NCBI RefSeq assembly: GCF_030297555.1
Contig: NZ_AP028136.1
Coordinates: forward strand, 124,001-188,000
Source of the DNA: Polynucleobacter sp. HIN5
GTDB lineage: Bacteria > Pseudomonadota > Gammaproteobacteria > Burkholderiales > Burkholderiaceae
Direction of reading: 5' to 3'
DNA: 64,000 nucleotides
The notes beneath the pieces were generated by a model, which worked only from the letters and a program-made list of their open reading frames with translations, was not told where the DNA came from and did no database searches. Of this stretch, positions 31,367 to 42,135 are shown one piece after another (positions within the stretch are counted from its first letter, which is position 1; every line of letters starts with the position of its first letter). The position numbers were made by a program, and so were the translations under genes.

Positions 31367-32769
31367 AGCATATCGTTCAGCACATTCATTTTGTAGGAAT
31401 TGGCGGAGCCGGCATGTGCGGCATTGCCGAAGTGCTGCTCAATTTAGGCTATCGCGTTTCCGGATCGGATTTAGCGGAGTCCGCGGTGACTAAGCGATTA
31501 ATTGGTTTGGGCGCACAAATTACGATTGGGCACGATGCGAAGAATATCGGCGATGCCGAAGCAGTGGTAATTTCGTCGGCGGTCACTGGTAATAATCCAG
31601 AAGTGCTTGCTGCAAGAGCCAATCGGATTCCGGTGATCCAGCGCGCAGTGATGCTTGGGGAGTTAATGCGTTTAAAGCAGGGAATCGCAATCGCTGGTAC
31701 GCATGGCAAAACCACGACAACAAGTTTAGTTGCCTCGGTCCTTGCAGAGGGTGGCTTCGATCCAACCTTCGTGATTGGTGGAAAGTTAAATTCTGCGGGC
31801 GTCAATGCACGCTTAGGGCAGGGTGACTTCATTGTGGTGGAGGCCGATGAATCGGATGCCTCGTTCTTGCAACTCTATCCAGCCATGGAAGTGATCACCA
31901 ATATCGATGCGGATCATATGGATACCTATCAGCACGATATGACCCGTTTAAAGCAAACCTTTGTGCAATTTACGCAACGCATGCCATTCTATGGAATCGC
32001 AGTACTTTGCATTGAAGATAGTAATGTTCGAGATATTCTGCCGTTTGTTTCGCAACCAATCTTACGCTACGGATTTTCTGAAGAGGCTGATATTCGCGCA
32101 ACGGATATCAAAGCCGTTGGCACGCAAATGCACTTTACAGTTCATCGTCGCGCAATTCGGCGGCATGGTCCCCGACCCGGACCCTTGTCGATGGTTCTTA
32201 ATTTGCCGGGTAAGCACAATGTTCTTAATGCATTAGCGGCGATTGGAATTGCAACCGAACTAGGCGTGAGTGATGAGGCAATTACAAATGCCTTAGGAAA
32301 ATTTAGCGGTGTCGGGCGTCGGTTCCAACACTATGGGGATATTGCGTTAGCGGGTGGCGGAGTATTTACCTTGATAGATGATTATGGTCATCATCCCGTT
32401 GAAATGAATGCAACCTTAGCGGCTGCACGTGGCGCGTATCCAAATCGGCGTTTAGTTTTAGCATTTCAGCCCCATCGATTTACTCGTACTCGCGATTGTT
32501 TTGGTGAATTTGTCAATGTGTTGCGCCAGTTTGATGCGGTGGTCCTCACCAACGTGTATCCGGCTGGTGAGGCACGCATTGCCGGTGCGGACAGTAAAAG
32601 CTTGATGAAAGCATTAGGTAAAGCGACTGCAGTCCAAGTGGTTGAAGATCTTCAGGAGATTCCTGCTGCATTAAGTGGACTTCTCCAAAATGGTGATGTC
32701 TTGATTACGATGGGCGCTGGCTCCATTTCCAAATTGCCCCAGATGCTCGTGGAGAATGGCCATGGCTAA
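31363..32769 (+). CDS. murC: UDP-N-acetylmuramate:L-alanine ligase
   Basis: First amino-acid-adding ligase of peptidoglycan synthesis. Motifs: [18 protein letters not shown] for UDP binding, [17 protein letters not shown] for [25 protein letters not shown] and [15 protein letters not shown] chose the ATG at 31363, which overlaps the murG stop, over the one six codons earlier, because [15 protein letters not shown] is the usual N terminus. It has 468 residues. ddl begins inside its last codons. Confidence 0.96.
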   Translation: MKHIVQHIHFVGIGGAGMCGIAEVLLNLGYRVSGSDLAESAVTKRLIGLGAQITIGHDAKNIGDAEAVVISSAVTGNNPEVLAARANRIPVIQRAVMLGELMRLKQGIAIAGTHGKTTTTSLVASVLAEGGFDPTFVIGGKLNSAGVNARLGQGDFIVVEADESDASFLQLYPAMEVITNIDADHMDTYQHDMTRLKQTFVQFTQRMPFYGIAVLCIEDSNVRDILPFVSQPILRYGFSEEADIRATDIKAVGTQMHFTVHRRAIRRHGPRPGPLSMVLNLPGKHNVLNALAAIGIATELGVSDEAITNALGKFSGVGRRFQHYGDIALAGGGVFTLIDDYGHHPVEMNATLAAARGAYPNRRLVLAFQPHRFTRTRDCFGEFVNVLRQFDAVVLTNVYPAGEARIAGADSKSLMKALGKATAVQVVEDLQEIPAALSGLLQNGDVLITMGAGSISKLPQMLVENGHG

Positions 32770-33787
32770 TCCTCAAACGATCCATTCTTGGGGTCAGCAG
32801 GTTGCTACGCAACTTGCCCAGTTAACCCCCAGACAATTTGGGCGTGTTGGCGTGTTAATGGGCGGACGTTCTGCCGAGCGTGAGATTTCTCTCTTGTCTG
32901 GTCAAGGAGTACTCAATGCGCTTTTAGAAAAGGGTATTGATGCGCATGCTTTCGATCCAGGGGTGCGCAGTCCAGTTGAGATTGCAAACGAACAATTTGA
33001 TCGTGTCTTTATTTCACTGCATGGCCGTTATGGTGAAGATGGCACGATCCAGGGTCTTCTTGAGTTACTCAATATCCCGTATACCGGTAGTGGCGTTTTG
33101 GCCTCGGCCTTGTCGATTGATAAGGTGGTGACCAAGCAAATCTGGCTGAGTCATCAATTACCAACGCCGCGCTACGAGGTCTTAACTGAGGATAGTCATT
33201 GGGAGCGTGTCGTACATCATTTAGGACTGCCCTTGATTGTGAAGCCCGCACATGAGGGGTCCTCATTAGGTTTAAGTAAGGTGCGGCGTATTGAAGAGCT
33301 TCCAGCTGCCTATGCGTTGGCAGCTAAGTTAGATCGACGGGTTTTGGCGGAGGCCTGCATCGTTGGCCCAGAGCTCACCTGTCCGATTGTGGGCCAGGGT
33401 GAGAGCGCCCAAGCACTGCCACTCATTCAAATCATTCCCCCAGAAGCGGGTTATGACTTTCATCACAAATATTTTTCAGATGAGACGCAATATCGCTGCC
33501 CTCCAGGGCTTGATCCAGAACTTGAGCGACAGATTCAGGAGCTTGCAGTATCAGCCTATCGTGCGCTGGGTTGCAGGATGTGGGGGCGTGCGGATGTCAT
33601 GCTCGATTCGGCAAATCAGAACAAACCCTATTTGCTGGAAATGAACACATCGCCTGGAATGACCTCGCACTCATTGGTTCCGATGGCTGCTAAAGCAGCT
33701 GGCGTTCCCTATGCCGATTTGGTGATGTGGATCTTAAGTCAGACCTTGGAAGGTGTGCCCTCTTCACCGGGGGTTGATCAATCATGA
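32762..33787 (+). CDS. ddl: D-alanine:D-alanine ligase
   Basis: ATP-grasp enzyme that makes D-Ala-D-Ala for MurF. Motifs: [63 protein letters not shown] and [16 protein letters not shown]. Two ATGs (32756 and 32762) are possible. GGAG at 32751 is better spaced for the second. The gene begins within the end of murC, giving tight coupling, and its stop overlaps ftsQ by four bases. It has 341 residues. Confidence 0.95.
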   Translation: MANPQTIHSWGQQVATQLAQLTPRQFGRVGVLMGGRSAEREISLLSGQGVLNALLEKGIDAHAFDPGVRSPVEIANEQFDRVFISLHGRYGEDGTIQGLLELLNIPYTGSGVLASALSIDKVVTKQIWLSHQLPTPRYEVLTEDSHWERVVHHLGLPLIVKPAHEGSSLGLSKVRRIEELPAAYALAAKLDRRVLAEACIVGPELTCPIVGQGESAQALPLIQIIPPEAGYDFHHKYFSDETQYRCPPGLDPELERQIQELAVSAYRALGCRMWGRADVMLDSANQNKPYLLEMNTSPGMTSHSLVPMAAKAAGVPYADLVMWILSQTLEGVPSSPGVDQS

Positions 33788-34686
33788 CGGTGATGCAACG
33801 GATCTCTGAGGCAATCGGTTTTGCGATTGCACCGATTTGGAATCATGCGCAACGAATGCAAGAAATCACGCGTTGGTTAGTGCGCTTTTTTATTTTGGCT
33901 ATTGCTCTATTCGTCTTAATATGGCTCAGCCAGCAACCCGTATTTACGTTAAAGCATTTACAGATTGAGTCTGCTGGTCATCAGGACTTAAAGCATGTGC
34001 ATCTTCCTGCAGTTCGAGCTCAGGTTTTGGATAAAGTTCAGGGTAATTTTTTTAGTGTTCGTTTGCAAGATGTGAAGGATGCCTTCGAAGCACTACCTTG
34101 GGTGCGCCATGCGAGTGTGCGCCGTGCTTGGCCCAATGGTTTGATTGTTAGCATCGAAGAGCAAAAACCCTTAGGAGTTTGGGGCAAGGCCGATCAACAA
34201 AAGTTACTCAATGTTCATGGTGAAGTATTTGATGGCTCAGTTGCGGAGCTTGATGAAAATAGTCCTCTGATTGAATTTAGTGGACCGGATGGTTCAAGCA
34301 AAGAAGTACTGCGTCTTTATCAAAAAGCCAGTACTTGGTTTAAACCATGGGATGCCGAGGTTAAATCATTAACGTTATCGGATCGCTATGCTTGGCATAT
34401 CAAACTGAGCAATGGTGTGCGTATTGAGTTTGGGCGCGAAGAGGAGCAAGCCAAAGGTGCTCTGGATCAACGCGTTGCACAGCTTTTGCAATATTGGCCG
34501 CAGGTTCAGCAAAAATGGCCCAATCGGGTTGACGCAGTCGATCTGCGCTATCCCAATGGGTTTGCTGTGCATATTGTGGGAGCGCCCACTAAACCAAGCA
34601 CACCCGCTATCAAAGTTGAAATACCGAAGGCATATCAAATCGCTATTTTGAGTCATGACGAGCAACGCATCGAGGAATGGAAATGA
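33784..34686 (+). CDS. ftsQ: Cell division protein FtsQ
   Basis: Bitopic divisome protein that recruits FtsB/FtsL. It has 300 residues: about 33 cytoplasmic residues, a membrane helix ([14 protein letters not shown]), then the periplasmic POTRA domain ([13 protein letters not shown]...[28 protein letters not shown], seen as consecutive strands) and the FtsQ beta domain with [11 protein letters not shown]. The extreme C terminus carries a stretch beyond the usual end. The ftsA ATG overlaps its stop. Confidence 0.94.
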   Translation: MTVMQRISEAIGFAIAPIWNHAQRMQEITRWLVRFFILAIALFVLIWLSQQPVFTLKHLQIESAGHQDLKHVHLPAVRAQVLDKVQGNFFSVRLQDVKDAFEALPWVRHASVRRAWPNGLIVSIEEQKPLGVWGKADQQKLLNVHGEVFDGSVAELDENSPLIEFSGPDGSSKEVLRLYQKASTWFKPWDAEVKSLTLSDRYAWHIKLSNGVRIEFGREEEQAKGALDQRVAQLLQYWPQVQQKWPNRVDAVDLRYPNGFAVHIVGAPTKPSTPAIKVEIPKAYQIAILSHDEQRIEEWK

Positions 34687-35912
34687 GTAAAGACAGCCGC
34701 GATTTATTGGTTGGATTAGATATTGGTACATCAAAAGTAGTGGCTTTGGTTGCAGAGCTTAGCCCCGATGGTCAATTCAATGTATTGGGTTTGGGGCAAA
34801 CCTCCTCAAAAGGACTAAAAAAGGGTGTGGTGGTCAATATTGAAGCCACAGTCCAGTCGATTCAGAAGGCACTCGAGGAAGCAGAGTTAATGTCGGATCG
34901 TCGCATTGCTCAGGTTTACACAGGTATCGCCGGTAATCACATTGTGAGCTTTAACTCGAGTGGGATGGTTGCGATTCGGGATAAGGAGGTTGGTACTGGC
35001 GATGTCGAGCGTGTTCTAGAAACAGCTAAGGCGATCAACATTCCTACTGATCAGCAAATTCTTCATATCTTGATTCAGGAATTCATCATTGATGGTCAAG
35101 AAGATGTGCGTGAGCCGATCGGGATGAGCGGTATTCGTTTAGAGGTCAAGGTGCATATCGTGACTGGAGCAGTAAGTGCGGCACAAAATATTGTGAAGTG
35201 TGTCCGCCGCTGTGGTCTCGAAGTCAATGATTTAATTTTGCAACCCCTTGCTTCGAGTTTGGCAGTTCTGACCGAAGACGAAAAGGAACTGGGCGTTGTA
35301 TTAATTGATATTGGTGGTGGCACAACAGACATCGCTATTTACAGTCAAGGATCGATTCGCCACACCGCAGTGATTCCGATTGCTGGCGATCAAATTACCA
35401 ATGACATCGCGATGGCCTTACGAACCCCAACGATTGAGGCAGAGGATTTAAAGATTCATCATGGGGTTGCCAAACAGGATATGGCCGACCCCAATGCCAT
35501 GATCGATGTTCCTGGCGTGGGGGATCGTGAGCCCCGCCCAATGTCCAAACAAGCGCTTGCGGCAGTGATTGAGCCACGGGTTGAGGAACTCTTTACTTTA
35601 GTTCGCAACATTGTCCGCGAGTCTGGCTATGAAGACATGGTCTCTTCTGGAATCGTGTTGACTGGTGGCACCGCCATGATGCCGGGCATGGTTGAGTTGG
35701 CAGAGCAGGTTTTCTTAAAGCCCGCACGCATTGGCGCACCAGAGTATCGCGGTCATTTACATGAAGTATTGAGAAGCCCACGGTACTCCACCGGGCTTGG
35801 TTTGCTCATGGAAGGGCAGGCGCAAATGATGCGTGGTCGCAGAGCAATCCAAGGCGGCAGTTTACAAGGCGTGGTTGCACGCATGAAGGAATGGTTTACA
35901 GGAAATTTTTGA
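34683..35912 (+). CDS. ftsA: Cell division protein FtsA
   Basis: Actin-like ATPase that tethers FtsZ to the membrane. Phosphate-binding motifs: VGLDIGTSKVVALVAE at the N terminus and VLIDIGGGTTDIAIY in the middle, plus VLTGGTAMMPGMVELAE. The C-terminal end (about MKEWFTGNF) is an amphipathic helix for membrane binding. The start at 34683 overlaps the ftsQ stop (ATGA), with GAGG upstream. An in-frame ATG two codons earlier is less well placed. It has 409 residues. Confidence 0.96.
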   Translation: MSKDSRDLLVGLDIGTSKVVALVAELSPDGQFNVLGLGQTSSKGLKKGVVVNIEATVQSIQKALEEAELMSDRRIAQVYTGIAGNHIVSFNSSGMVAIRDKEVGTGDVERVLETAKAINIPTDQQILHILIQEFIIDGQEDVREPIGMSGIRLEVKVHIVTGAVSAAQNIVKCVRRCGLEVNDLILQPLASSLAVLTEDEKELGVVLIDIGGGTTDIAIYSQGSIRHTAVIPIAGDQITNDIAMALRTPTIEAEDLKIHHGVAKQDMADPNAMIDVPGVGDREPRPMSKQALAAVIEPRVEELFTLVRNIVRESGYEDMVSSGIVLTGGTAMMPGMVELAEQVFLKPARIGAPEYRGHLHEVLRSPRYSTGLGLLMEGQAQMMRGRRAIQGGSLQGVVARMKEWFTGNF

Positions 35913-35975
35913 TTTTTTTCGTCGTCGTCAATCGGTGATCCATGGTGGAAAGCCGATCTTATTAAGGAGGGTGTT

Positions 35976-37277
35976 ATGGAATTTGAAATGGTAGAACAAG
36001 AAACAGCTGGCAAGACCATCATCAAGGTGGTGGGTGTCGGAGGCGCTGGCGGCAACGCTGTCCAGCACATGATTCGTCGCAATGTCAACGGCGTGGAGTT
36101 TATTTGCATGAATACCGATGCAGGTGCCTTGCAGCGGTCGCAAGCAAGCTTAAACCTACAACTGGGCGAGACTGGCTTGGGCGCTGGCGCGAAGCCAGAG
36201 GTGGGCGCGGCATCTGCCGAGCAAGCCCGCTCGCGTATTGCCGATGCATTGCAAGGCGCACATATGGTGTTCATTACCGCGGGGATGGGCGGCGGTACCG
36301 GAACCGGGGCGGCCCCAGTGGTTGCTCAAGTTGCTAAAGAAATGGGCATCTTAACGGTTGGCGTGATTAGCAAACCATTTGACTTTGAGGGCGTGAAGCG
36401 CTTAAAAGTGGCAGAGATGGGTGCGCAAGAGCTAGAAAAGCATGTTGACTCATTAATCGTTGTTTTAAATGAAAAGCTCTTTGAGGTGATGGGTGAAGAT
36501 GCAGAATTTGATAAAGCCTTTGCTTGTGCAGACGATGTATTGCATAACGCGGTATCTGGTATTGCAGAAATCATTAATGAGCAGGGCTTAATCAACGTCG
36601 ACTTTGAAGATGTGAAGACTGTCATGAGTGAGCAGGGTAAAGCCATGATGGGAACGGCGACAGTTTCTGGAATGGACCGGGCGCGTTTGGCGGCAGAGGC
36701 AGCCGTTGCATCGCCACTGCTTGAAGGCGTTGATTTATCTGGCGCACGCGGCGTATTGGTCAATATCACTGCCAGTCGTTCATTGAAGTTATCCGAGACC
36801 CGTGAGGTGATGGCTGCGATTCGTGGGTATGCTGCTGAAGATGCTACGGTCATTTTTGGAACGGTGTATGACGATAGCTTAGGCGATGCCCTACGAGTAA
36901 CCGTAGTGGCCACTGGACTCAATGGTTCCCAATCCCTGCAAAAGGATCAACCCCAGTTAATCTGGCGAGCTGCAACAGGTACGAATGATGCAAGTCCAAC
37001 CATGACCACTTTGGGTGATTTTGCCCCAACTAGCCCAGCTGCTGCGATGAGCCGTAATGTGACCCAAGCGTCGAGCGCCATGGGCTCAACCACAGCTGCC
37101 CCAGTTAATCCTGCAGTTGATTATGGTCAGTTTGATGTTCCAAAGGTATTTCGTAATTCTCGAGAGTCTGTGCCTCCAAGCCTTGGTGCTGATAGTTCGC
37201 CACAAGCGAAGGCCATGCTTGAGAAAGGGGCGGATTACTATGAGATACCTGCCTTTTTAAGGAAGCAAGCAGACTAA
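35976..37277 (+). CDS. ftsZ: Cell division protein FtsZ
   Basis: Tubulin-like GTPase that forms the Z ring. The tubulin signature GGGTGTGAAP is at residues 105-114, preceded by VGVGGAGGNAV. The T7 loop is at NVDFEDVKTVM. A variable linker rich in Ala/Thr/Ser (about 325-385) leads to the conserved C-terminal peptide IPAFLRKQAD, which binds FtsA and ZipA-type partners. A strong AAGGAGGG Shine-Dalgarno precedes the ATG, and 63 bases separate it from ftsA, so translation initiates independently of ftsA. It is the last gene of the cluster. Confidence 0.97.
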   Translation: MEFEMVEQETAGKTIIKVVGVGGAGGNAVQHMIRRNVNGVEFICMNTDAGALQRSQASLNLQLGETGLGAGAKPEVGAASAEQARSRIADALQGAHMVFITAGMGGGTGTGAAPVVAQVAKEMGILTVGVISKPFDFEGVKRLKVAEMGAQELEKHVDSLIVVLNEKLFEVMGEDAEFDKAFACADDVLHNAVSGIAEIINEQGLINVDFEDVKTVMSEQGKAMMGTATVSGMDRARLAAEAAVASPLLEGVDLSGARGVLVNITASRSLKLSETREVMAAIRGYAAEDATVIFGTVYDDSLGDALRVTVVATGLNGSQSLQKDQPQLIWRAATGTNDASPTMTTLGDFAPTSPAAAMSRNVTQASSAMGSTTAAPVNPAVDYGQFDVPKVFRNSRESVPPSLGADSSPQAKAMLEKGADYYEIPAFLRKQAD

Positions 37278-37285
37278 TAAATAAA

Positions 37286-37381
37286 CCATACAATAGTGGG
37301 TTCGAGGATTGCTAATTCAGTCGCCCCTCCGGACGACGAATCCAGCGCCTGCGTTAGCACCCCAAACCACTATTGATATGG
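37286..37381. repeat. Long imperfect inverted repeat between ftsZ and the peroxiredoxin gene
   Basis: The 17-base left arm (37286-37302, CCATACAATAGTGGGTT) pairs with the right arm (37365-37381, AACCACTATTGATATGG) over 16 base pairs with one single-base bulge on each side. Inside lie TGCTA/TAGCA (37310-37314, 37355-37359) and ATTC-A-GTCG / CGACGAAT (37315-37323, 37333-37340). There is no T-run, so it is not an ordinary intrinsic terminator. The right arm ends in GG of the GGAG Shine-Dalgarno of the next gene. It may be a structured 5' leader, a 3' end structure of the dcw transcript or a small palindromic repeat element. Confidence 0.5.
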
Positions 37382-37388
37382 AGATCAC

Positions 37389-37889
37389 ATGATTGCTGTA
37401 GGACAAAAATTACCAAACGCTACCCTCTACGAGTTTTTTGATGAAGAGCGCGATGGCTGTTCCTTGGGACCCAATGCATTTGAAGTTGAAAAATTAACCG
37501 CTGGAAAAAAAATTGTTATTTTTGCCTTGCCTGGCGCATTTACACCAACCTGCTCAGCCAAGCATGTTCCAGGATTTGTGGAGCATTTTGATGCGATTAA
37601 AGCCAAAGGTGTTGATGAGATTTGGTGTGTTTCTGTGAATGATCCATTTGTGATGGGCGCCTGGGGCCGGGATCTAAAGGTTGGTAAGAAAGTGCGTATG
37701 TTGGGCGATGGTAGTGCTGAGTTCACCAAAAAGTTAGGTATGGAATTTGACCTAACCGCACGGGGCCTTGGTGTTCGCTCACAACGCTATGCCATGATCG
37801 TGGATAACGGCGTTGTGAAGCATTTAGCACTCGAGGCACCCGGTAAGTTTGAAGTCAGTGATGCTGCAAATACCTTAAAGCATCTTTAA
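37389..37889 (+). CDS. Peroxiredoxin (Prx5/AhpE-like, redoxin family)
   Basis: Thiol peroxidase of 166 residues that reduces hydrogen peroxide and organic peroxides. The peroxidatic cysteine is Cys55 in ALPGAFTPTCSAKHVPGF, the Prx5 signature. A second candidate Cys (VDEIWCVSVND) occupies a position common in the family. No glutaredoxin domain is fused. Its GGAG Shine-Dalgarno lies partly inside the long stem described upstream. The gene sits between ftsZ and lpxC, a position I recall for related bacteria. Partner reductase unknown. Confidence 0.93.
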   Translation: MIAVGQKLPNATLYEFFDEERDGCSLGPNAFEVEKLTAGKKIVIFALPGAFTPTCSAKHVPGFVEHFDAIKAKGVDEIWCVSVNDPFVMGAWGRDLKVGKKVRMLGDGSAEFTKKLGMEFDLTARGLGVRSQRYAMIVDNGVVKHLALEAPGKFEVSDAANTLKHL

Positions 37890-37906
37890 TTGATATTGTG
37901 TAGGCC

Positions 37907-38824
37907 ATGGTGCTCAAGCAAAAAACCTTAGCGCAGCCGATCAAAACGGTCGGCATTGGCCTGCATTCTGGTCGTAAATCAACGCTAAGCATTAAACCCG
38001 CACCAATTGATTTTGGTATTCAGTTCGTGCGGGTTGATATGCCTAACGCAGTTCCTATTCCAGCCCACGCATTAGCAGTCTGCGATACCCGTTTAGCGTC
38101 AGTGATCCAGAGTCAAGGCGTGAAGGTTTCTACGGTTGAGCATTTGCTCTCGGCCTGTTCGGGCTTGGGATTGGATAATTTACTGATTGAGGTCGATGCG
38201 GAAGAAGTACCGATCATGGATGGTAGTGCCGCCTCTTTTCTCTTTCTAATTGAGTCCGCTGGTACTGTTGAACAAGAAGCACCCCGCAAATTTATGGTGA
38301 TTCAAAAGGCGGTGGAAGTGCGTGAAGGCAATAAATTAGCACGCCTAGAGCCACATTTTGGATTTAAGTTGGATTTCACGATTGACTTTAAGCACCCAGC
38401 AGTTGATAAAACGGGGCAGCGTTTTGTGGTCGATTTTGCCGAACACGCCTATCGCAGTGAGATTGGCCGAGCTCGCACCTTTGGATTTGCGCATGAGGTG
38501 GAAGCCTTGCGTGAGATTGGTTTAGCTCGCGGTGGTAGTTTGGATAATGCGATTGTGCTTGATGAGCATCGCATCTTAAATAACGAAGAGTTACGTTATG
38601 ACGATGAGTTTGTGCGTCATAAAATTTTGGACGCGATCGGAGATCTCTATCTAGCTGGTCATCCCATTGTCGGAGCGTACACCGCAGAAAAGTCGGGCCA
38701 TGCACTTAATAACGCACTATTACGAAAGCTCTTAGACGACCCAAGTTCGTATTCGATCGAAACCTTTGATAAGGCTAGTGCCCCTGCGGCCTTTCTGCAA
38801 ACCCCCGAAAGCATCAACGCTTAG
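37907..38824 (+). CDS. lpxC: UDP-3-O-acyl-N-acetylglucosamine deacetylase
   Basis: Zinc amidase that commits UDP-acyl-GlcNAc to lipid A synthesis. The first zinc ligand His79 is in [18 protein letters not shown]. The others are in the [19 protein letters not shown] segment (His and Asp). The general-base Glu follows in [15 protein letters not shown], and the late catalytic His is in [11 protein letters not shown]. The length of 305 residues is normal. It starts 17 bases after the peroxiredoxin gene. Its 3' end overlaps the convergent DUF721 gene by 11 bases. Confidence 0.96.
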   Translation: MVLKQKTLAQPIKTVGIGLHSGRKSTLSIKPAPIDFGIQFVRVDMPNAVPIPAHALAVCDTRLASVIQSQGVKVSTVEHLLSACSGLGLDNLLIEVDAEEVPIMDGSAASFLFLIESAGTVEQEAPRKFMVIQKAVEVREGNKLARLEPHFGFKLDFTIDFKHPAVDKTGQRFVVDFAEHAYRSEIGRARTFGFAHEVEALREIGLARGGSLDNAIVLDEHRILNNEELRYDDEFVRHKILDAIGDLYLAGHPIVGAYTAEKSGHALNNALLRKLLDDPSSYSIETFDKASAPAAFLQTPESINA

Positions 38825-39296
38825 ATTTTCTATTTTTCAATAATCGTTCGATTGATTGCCGTAGGGATGACTGCGGAGATAGTTTTTGATAAAGCCCCTC
38901 CCAAGCACGTTGAGCTGCTTGGGTAAATTCAGGTGGATCTTCATCCACTCGATTGGTTTTCACTGCTAACTGCTTGGGTTTTACCTTCACCTGAACCTGA
39001 CGAATGAGCCATTGGTGTTGATTAAGTTCTTTCGCAATACTGGGGGCAATTTGGTGTAAACGGCTGCCAATCGTGGCATTCGGTACCACCAAAACTAGCT
39101 CACTAGGGCGATCGGGACGCCATTCAACTAGTAGGGATTGGCTGATGGATGCAAAACCCAGAGAATGCACGGCATTTTGAACGGCATGGGTTAGGGCGTC
39201 ATGTTTTTTAGCCCGCTCTAGAAGGGGTTTGAAGCCTTGCTCATGGGCTAGGCAATCCTGCCATGGCTGGGCTAACTTAACTAGGGGCTTATTCAT
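38814..39296 (-). CDS. DUF721 (DciA-like) protein
   Basis: Basic protein of about 160 residues. The central part [33 protein letters not shown] (shown in short segments by the family) resembles the DUF721 domain of DciA, the helicase-loading protein of bacteria that lack DnaC. A lysine/arginine-rich tail follows. The location between lpxC and secA is the one I recall for related bacteria. The start is uncertain: ATG at 39296 or TTG at 39326, neither with a good Shine-Dalgarno. The call to DUF721 is moderate, and a DciA role is an inference. Confidence 0.7.
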   Translation of the reverse strand: MNKPLVKLAQPWQDCLAHEQGFKPLLERAKKHDALTHAVQNAVHSLGFASISQSLLVEWRPDRPSELVLVVPNATIGSRLHQIAPSIAKELNQHQWLIRQVQVKVKPKQLAVKTNRVDEDPPEFTQAAQRAWEGLYQKLSPQSSLRQSIERLLKNRKSKR

Positions 39297-39351
39297 CAAA
39301 GAGGGGCTCGCGGGTGATAAACTCAATAGCTAAAATTTTTTCTAGATTCCT

Positions 39352-42108
39352 ATGGTACTTGGTCTTATTAAAACACTGGTTGGTAGTAGCAATGACCGCC
39401 TTCTCAAGCAATACCGCAAGGTCGTTTCTAAGGTAAATGCCCTTGAGGCCAATCTCCAGGCTTTGGACGATTCTGCCTTACAAGCAAAAACTGCCGAATT
39501 TAAGCAACGGATTGCTGCCGGCGAGGCTTTGGATGACCTTGCTGCTGAGGCATTTGCAGTGGTGCGTGAGGCCAGCGTACGGGTCATGAAAATGCGTCAT
39601 TTTGACGTTCAAATCATGGGAGCCTTGGCCCTTCATCAGGGAAAAATCGCTGAAATGGGTACAGGTGAAGGTAAAACCCTAACCGCAACCTTGGCGGTTT
39701 ACTTAAATGCACTCTCGGGCAAGGGCGTCCACGTGGTCACGGTTAACGACTATTTGGCAGAGCGGGATGCCGAGTGGATGTCTAAGCTCTACACCTTTTT
39801 GGGACTGACCGTTGGTATTAATTTGTCGCAAATGAATCATGAGGCCAAGCAAAAAGCCTATGCCGCTGATATCACGTATGGAACTAATAATGAGTTTGGC
39901 TTTGATTATTTGCGTGACAACATGGTTCAGGATGTGGCGCAGCGGGTACAGCGCGGCCTCTCCTATGCAATTGTTGACGAGGTTGATTCGATTCTGATTG
40001 ACGAAGCTCGGACCCCACTTATTATTTCGGGGCAGGCTGAAGACCATACTGATTTGTATATCAAGATGAATGCATTACCTGCGCATCTTGATCCGCAGGT
40101 GGGAGAAGAAAAATCCGATGGTTCGGGCGTGATTAAACCAGGCGATTACTGGGTCGATGAGAAATCCCATCAGGTCTATTTGACTGAGCGTGGCCATGAA
40201 AAAGCAGAACAAATCCTGACCCAAATTGGTTTATTGAAAGAGGGTGATTCGCTTTATGCCCCGCAAAATATCAATTTGATGCATCACCTCTACGCAGCCT
40301 TACGCGCACACTCTTTGTATCACCGCGATCAACACTACGTGGTTCAGGGGGGTGAGGTCATCATCGTGGATGAGTTCACGGGCCGCTTAATGCAGGGTAG
40401 ACGTTGGTCGGACGGCTTGCATCAAGCGGTTGAGGCAAAAGAGAAGGTAGGGATTCAGAACGAGAACCAAACGCTTGCCACCATTACCTTCCAGAACTAT
40501 TTCCGGATGTATCAAAAATTGGCTGGCATGACCGGAACGGCCGATACCGAAGCCTACGAGTTCAAAGAGATCTACGGACTTGAAACGGTGGTGATTCCCC
40601 CCAATCGACCCAGCCGTCGACTGGATCGGCAAGATCAAATTTATAAGACCTCGCCCGAGCGCTACGCAGCAGTCACGAAAGACATTAAAGAATGTTATGA
40701 ACGAGGTCAGCCAGTTCTAGTAGGCACTACTTCCATTGAGAACTCGGAGCTGATTTCTAAATTACTCGATAAAGAAAAGCTTTCTCATCAGGTTCTCAAT
40801 GCAAAGCAACATGCGCGTGAGGCAGAAATTATTGCTCAAGCGGGTAGGCCAAAAATGATCACAATCGCTACCAATATGGCTGGTCGCGGAACCGATATTG
40901 TGCTGGGCGGGAATGTCGAGCGGCAATCAATCTTGATTGAGGCCGATGAGTCCTTGAGCGATGCTGAAAAAGCAAAACGGATCCAGCAGTTAAAAGACGA
41001 ATGGCAGGGGCTGCATGACGCAGTTGTTAATGCTGGTGGTCTGCATATTATTGGTACTGAACGACATGAAAGTCGCCGCATTGATAATCAGCTGCGTGGA
41101 CGTGCTGGACGTCAAGGCGACCCTGGTTCGTCGCGTTTCTATCTTTCGTTGGACGACCCTTTATTACGTATTTTTGCAGGCGATCGTTTACGTGCCGTAA
41201 TGGATCGTTTAAAGATGCCCGAAGGTGAGCCGATTGAGGCGGGAATGGTAACGCGTTCAATTGAATCCGCTCAGCGCAAAGTAGAAGGCCGTAACTTTGA
41301 TATTCGTAAGCAATTACTGGAATACGATGATGTTGCTAACGATCAGCGTAAAGAGACCTATCGACTTCGCAACCAGATTCTTGAAAGTAAAGATATTGGT
41401 GACTTGATTACCAATTTATGCGAAGACGTTTTTACAGCGATTGTTCGCAATTACGTCCCAGTGGAATCGATGGAGGAGCAGTGGGATATCTCTGCACTCG
41501 AGCATCTCTTGGCGAACGAATGGGGAATTACCATCGATCTACAGGGGTGGATTGCCAATGCCGATACAGTTGATGATGAAGAAATCGTAGCCCGGGTGAT
41601 TGAAGCGGCAAAGAACAATTACAAGGCTAAAGAGGAGCTCACGGGCCGTGAGTCGTTTGCAAGCTTTGAGCGTTCGGTAATGCTGTACAGCTTAGATACT
41701 CACTGGCGAGAGCATCTAGCTGCCTTGGATCGATTGCGTCAAGGAATTCATTTGCGTGGCTATGCCCAAAAAGATCCAAAGCAAGAGTATCGTCGTGAGG
41801 CGTTTGAGCTCTACGCAGAACTTTTGGATGTGGTGAAAAACGATGTGATTAAAACCGTGTTTACGGTCCAGATCAAAAATGCCTCAGAGCTTGATGAAGC
41901 ATCAGAGACTATTGCCGATGATAGTCAGGTAAAAGAAATGCAATTTAAGCATAACCAGTTTGCTGAGGGAGACAGCATCCCTGTTGAGCAGGTTGAGCAT
42001 GAAATTGCACCAGCACCAGTTCGCGAGGGCCCCAAAATTGGTCGAAATGACCCTTGCCATTGTGGTAGCGGTAAGAAATACAAGCACTGCCATGGAAAAA
42101 TTGCTTAA
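39352..42108 (+). CDS. secA: Preprotein translocase ATPase SecA
   Basis: Motor ATPase of the Sec export pathway, 918 residues. It has Walker [15 protein letters not shown], Walker B/DEAD-like [20 protein letters not shown], the preprotein cross-linking domain, the second nucleotide-binding fold with [15 protein letters not shown] and [19 protein letters not shown], and the helical scaffold. The C-terminal zinc motif [13 protein letters not shown] (CxC-x8-CH) binds SecB and lipids. It is divergent from the DUF721 gene across 55 bases. argJ follows 27 bases downstream. Confidence 0.97.
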   Translation: MVLGLIKTLVGSSNDRLLKQYRKVVSKVNALEANLQALDDSALQAKTAEFKQRIAAGEALDDLAAEAFAVVREASVRVMKMRHFDVQIMGALALHQGKIAEMGTGEGKTLTATLAVYLNALSGKGVHVVTVNDYLAERDAEWMSKLYTFLGLTVGINLSQMNHEAKQKAYAADITYGTNNEFGFDYLRDNMVQDVAQRVQRGLSYAIVDEVDSILIDEARTPLIISGQAEDHTDLYIKMNALPAHLDPQVGEEKSDGSGVIKPGDYWVDEKSHQVYLTERGHEKAEQILTQIGLLKEGDSLYAPQNINLMHHLYAALRAHSLYHRDQHYVVQGGEVIIVDEFTGRLMQGRRWSDGLHQAVEAKEKVGIQNENQTLATITFQNYFRMYQKLAGMTGTADTEAYEFKEIYGLETVVIPPNRPSRRLDRQDQIYKTSPERYAAVTKDIKECYERGQPVLVGTTSIENSELISKLLDKEKLSHQVLNAKQHAREAEIIAQAGRPKMITIATNMAGRGTDIVLGGNVERQSILIEADESLSDAEKAKRIQQLKDEWQGLHDAVVNAGGLHIIGTERHESRRIDNQLRGRAGRQGDPGSSRFYLSLDDPLLRIFAGDRLRAVMDRLKMPEGEPIEAGMVTRSIESAQRKVEGRNFDIRKQLLEYDDVANDQRKETYRLRNQILESKDIGDLITNLCEDVFTAIVRNYVPVESMEEQWDISALEHLLANEWGITIDLQGWIANADTVDDEEIVARVIEAAKNNYKAKEELTGRESFASFERSVMLYSLDTHWREHLAALDRLRQGIHLRGYAQKDPKQEYRREAFELYAELLDVVKNDVIKTVFTVQIKNASELDEASETIADDSQVKEMQFKHNQFAEGDSIPVEQVEHEIAPAPVREGPKIGRNDPCHCGSGKKYKHCHGKIA

Positions 42109-42135
42109 TTTGAGGTTTGCCGGTCTAATTTAACG

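Noticed and set aside
35753..36274. Open frame of 173 codons antisense across the ftsA/ftsZ junction
   Set aside because: It spans two certain genes and the ftsZ ribosome-binding site, with a low-complexity product.
36326..36922. Open frame of 198 codons antisense to ftsZ
   Set aside because: It has a Ser/Thr/Pro/Ala-rich composition typical of reading a GC-biased gene backwards, no Shine-Dalgarno and no family motif. ftsZ is certain on the other strand.
37286..37381. Simple intrinsic terminator of the dcw cluster
   Set aside because: The stem is long, with an interior of about 62 bases and no T-run on either side. It is reported as a structured repeat instead.
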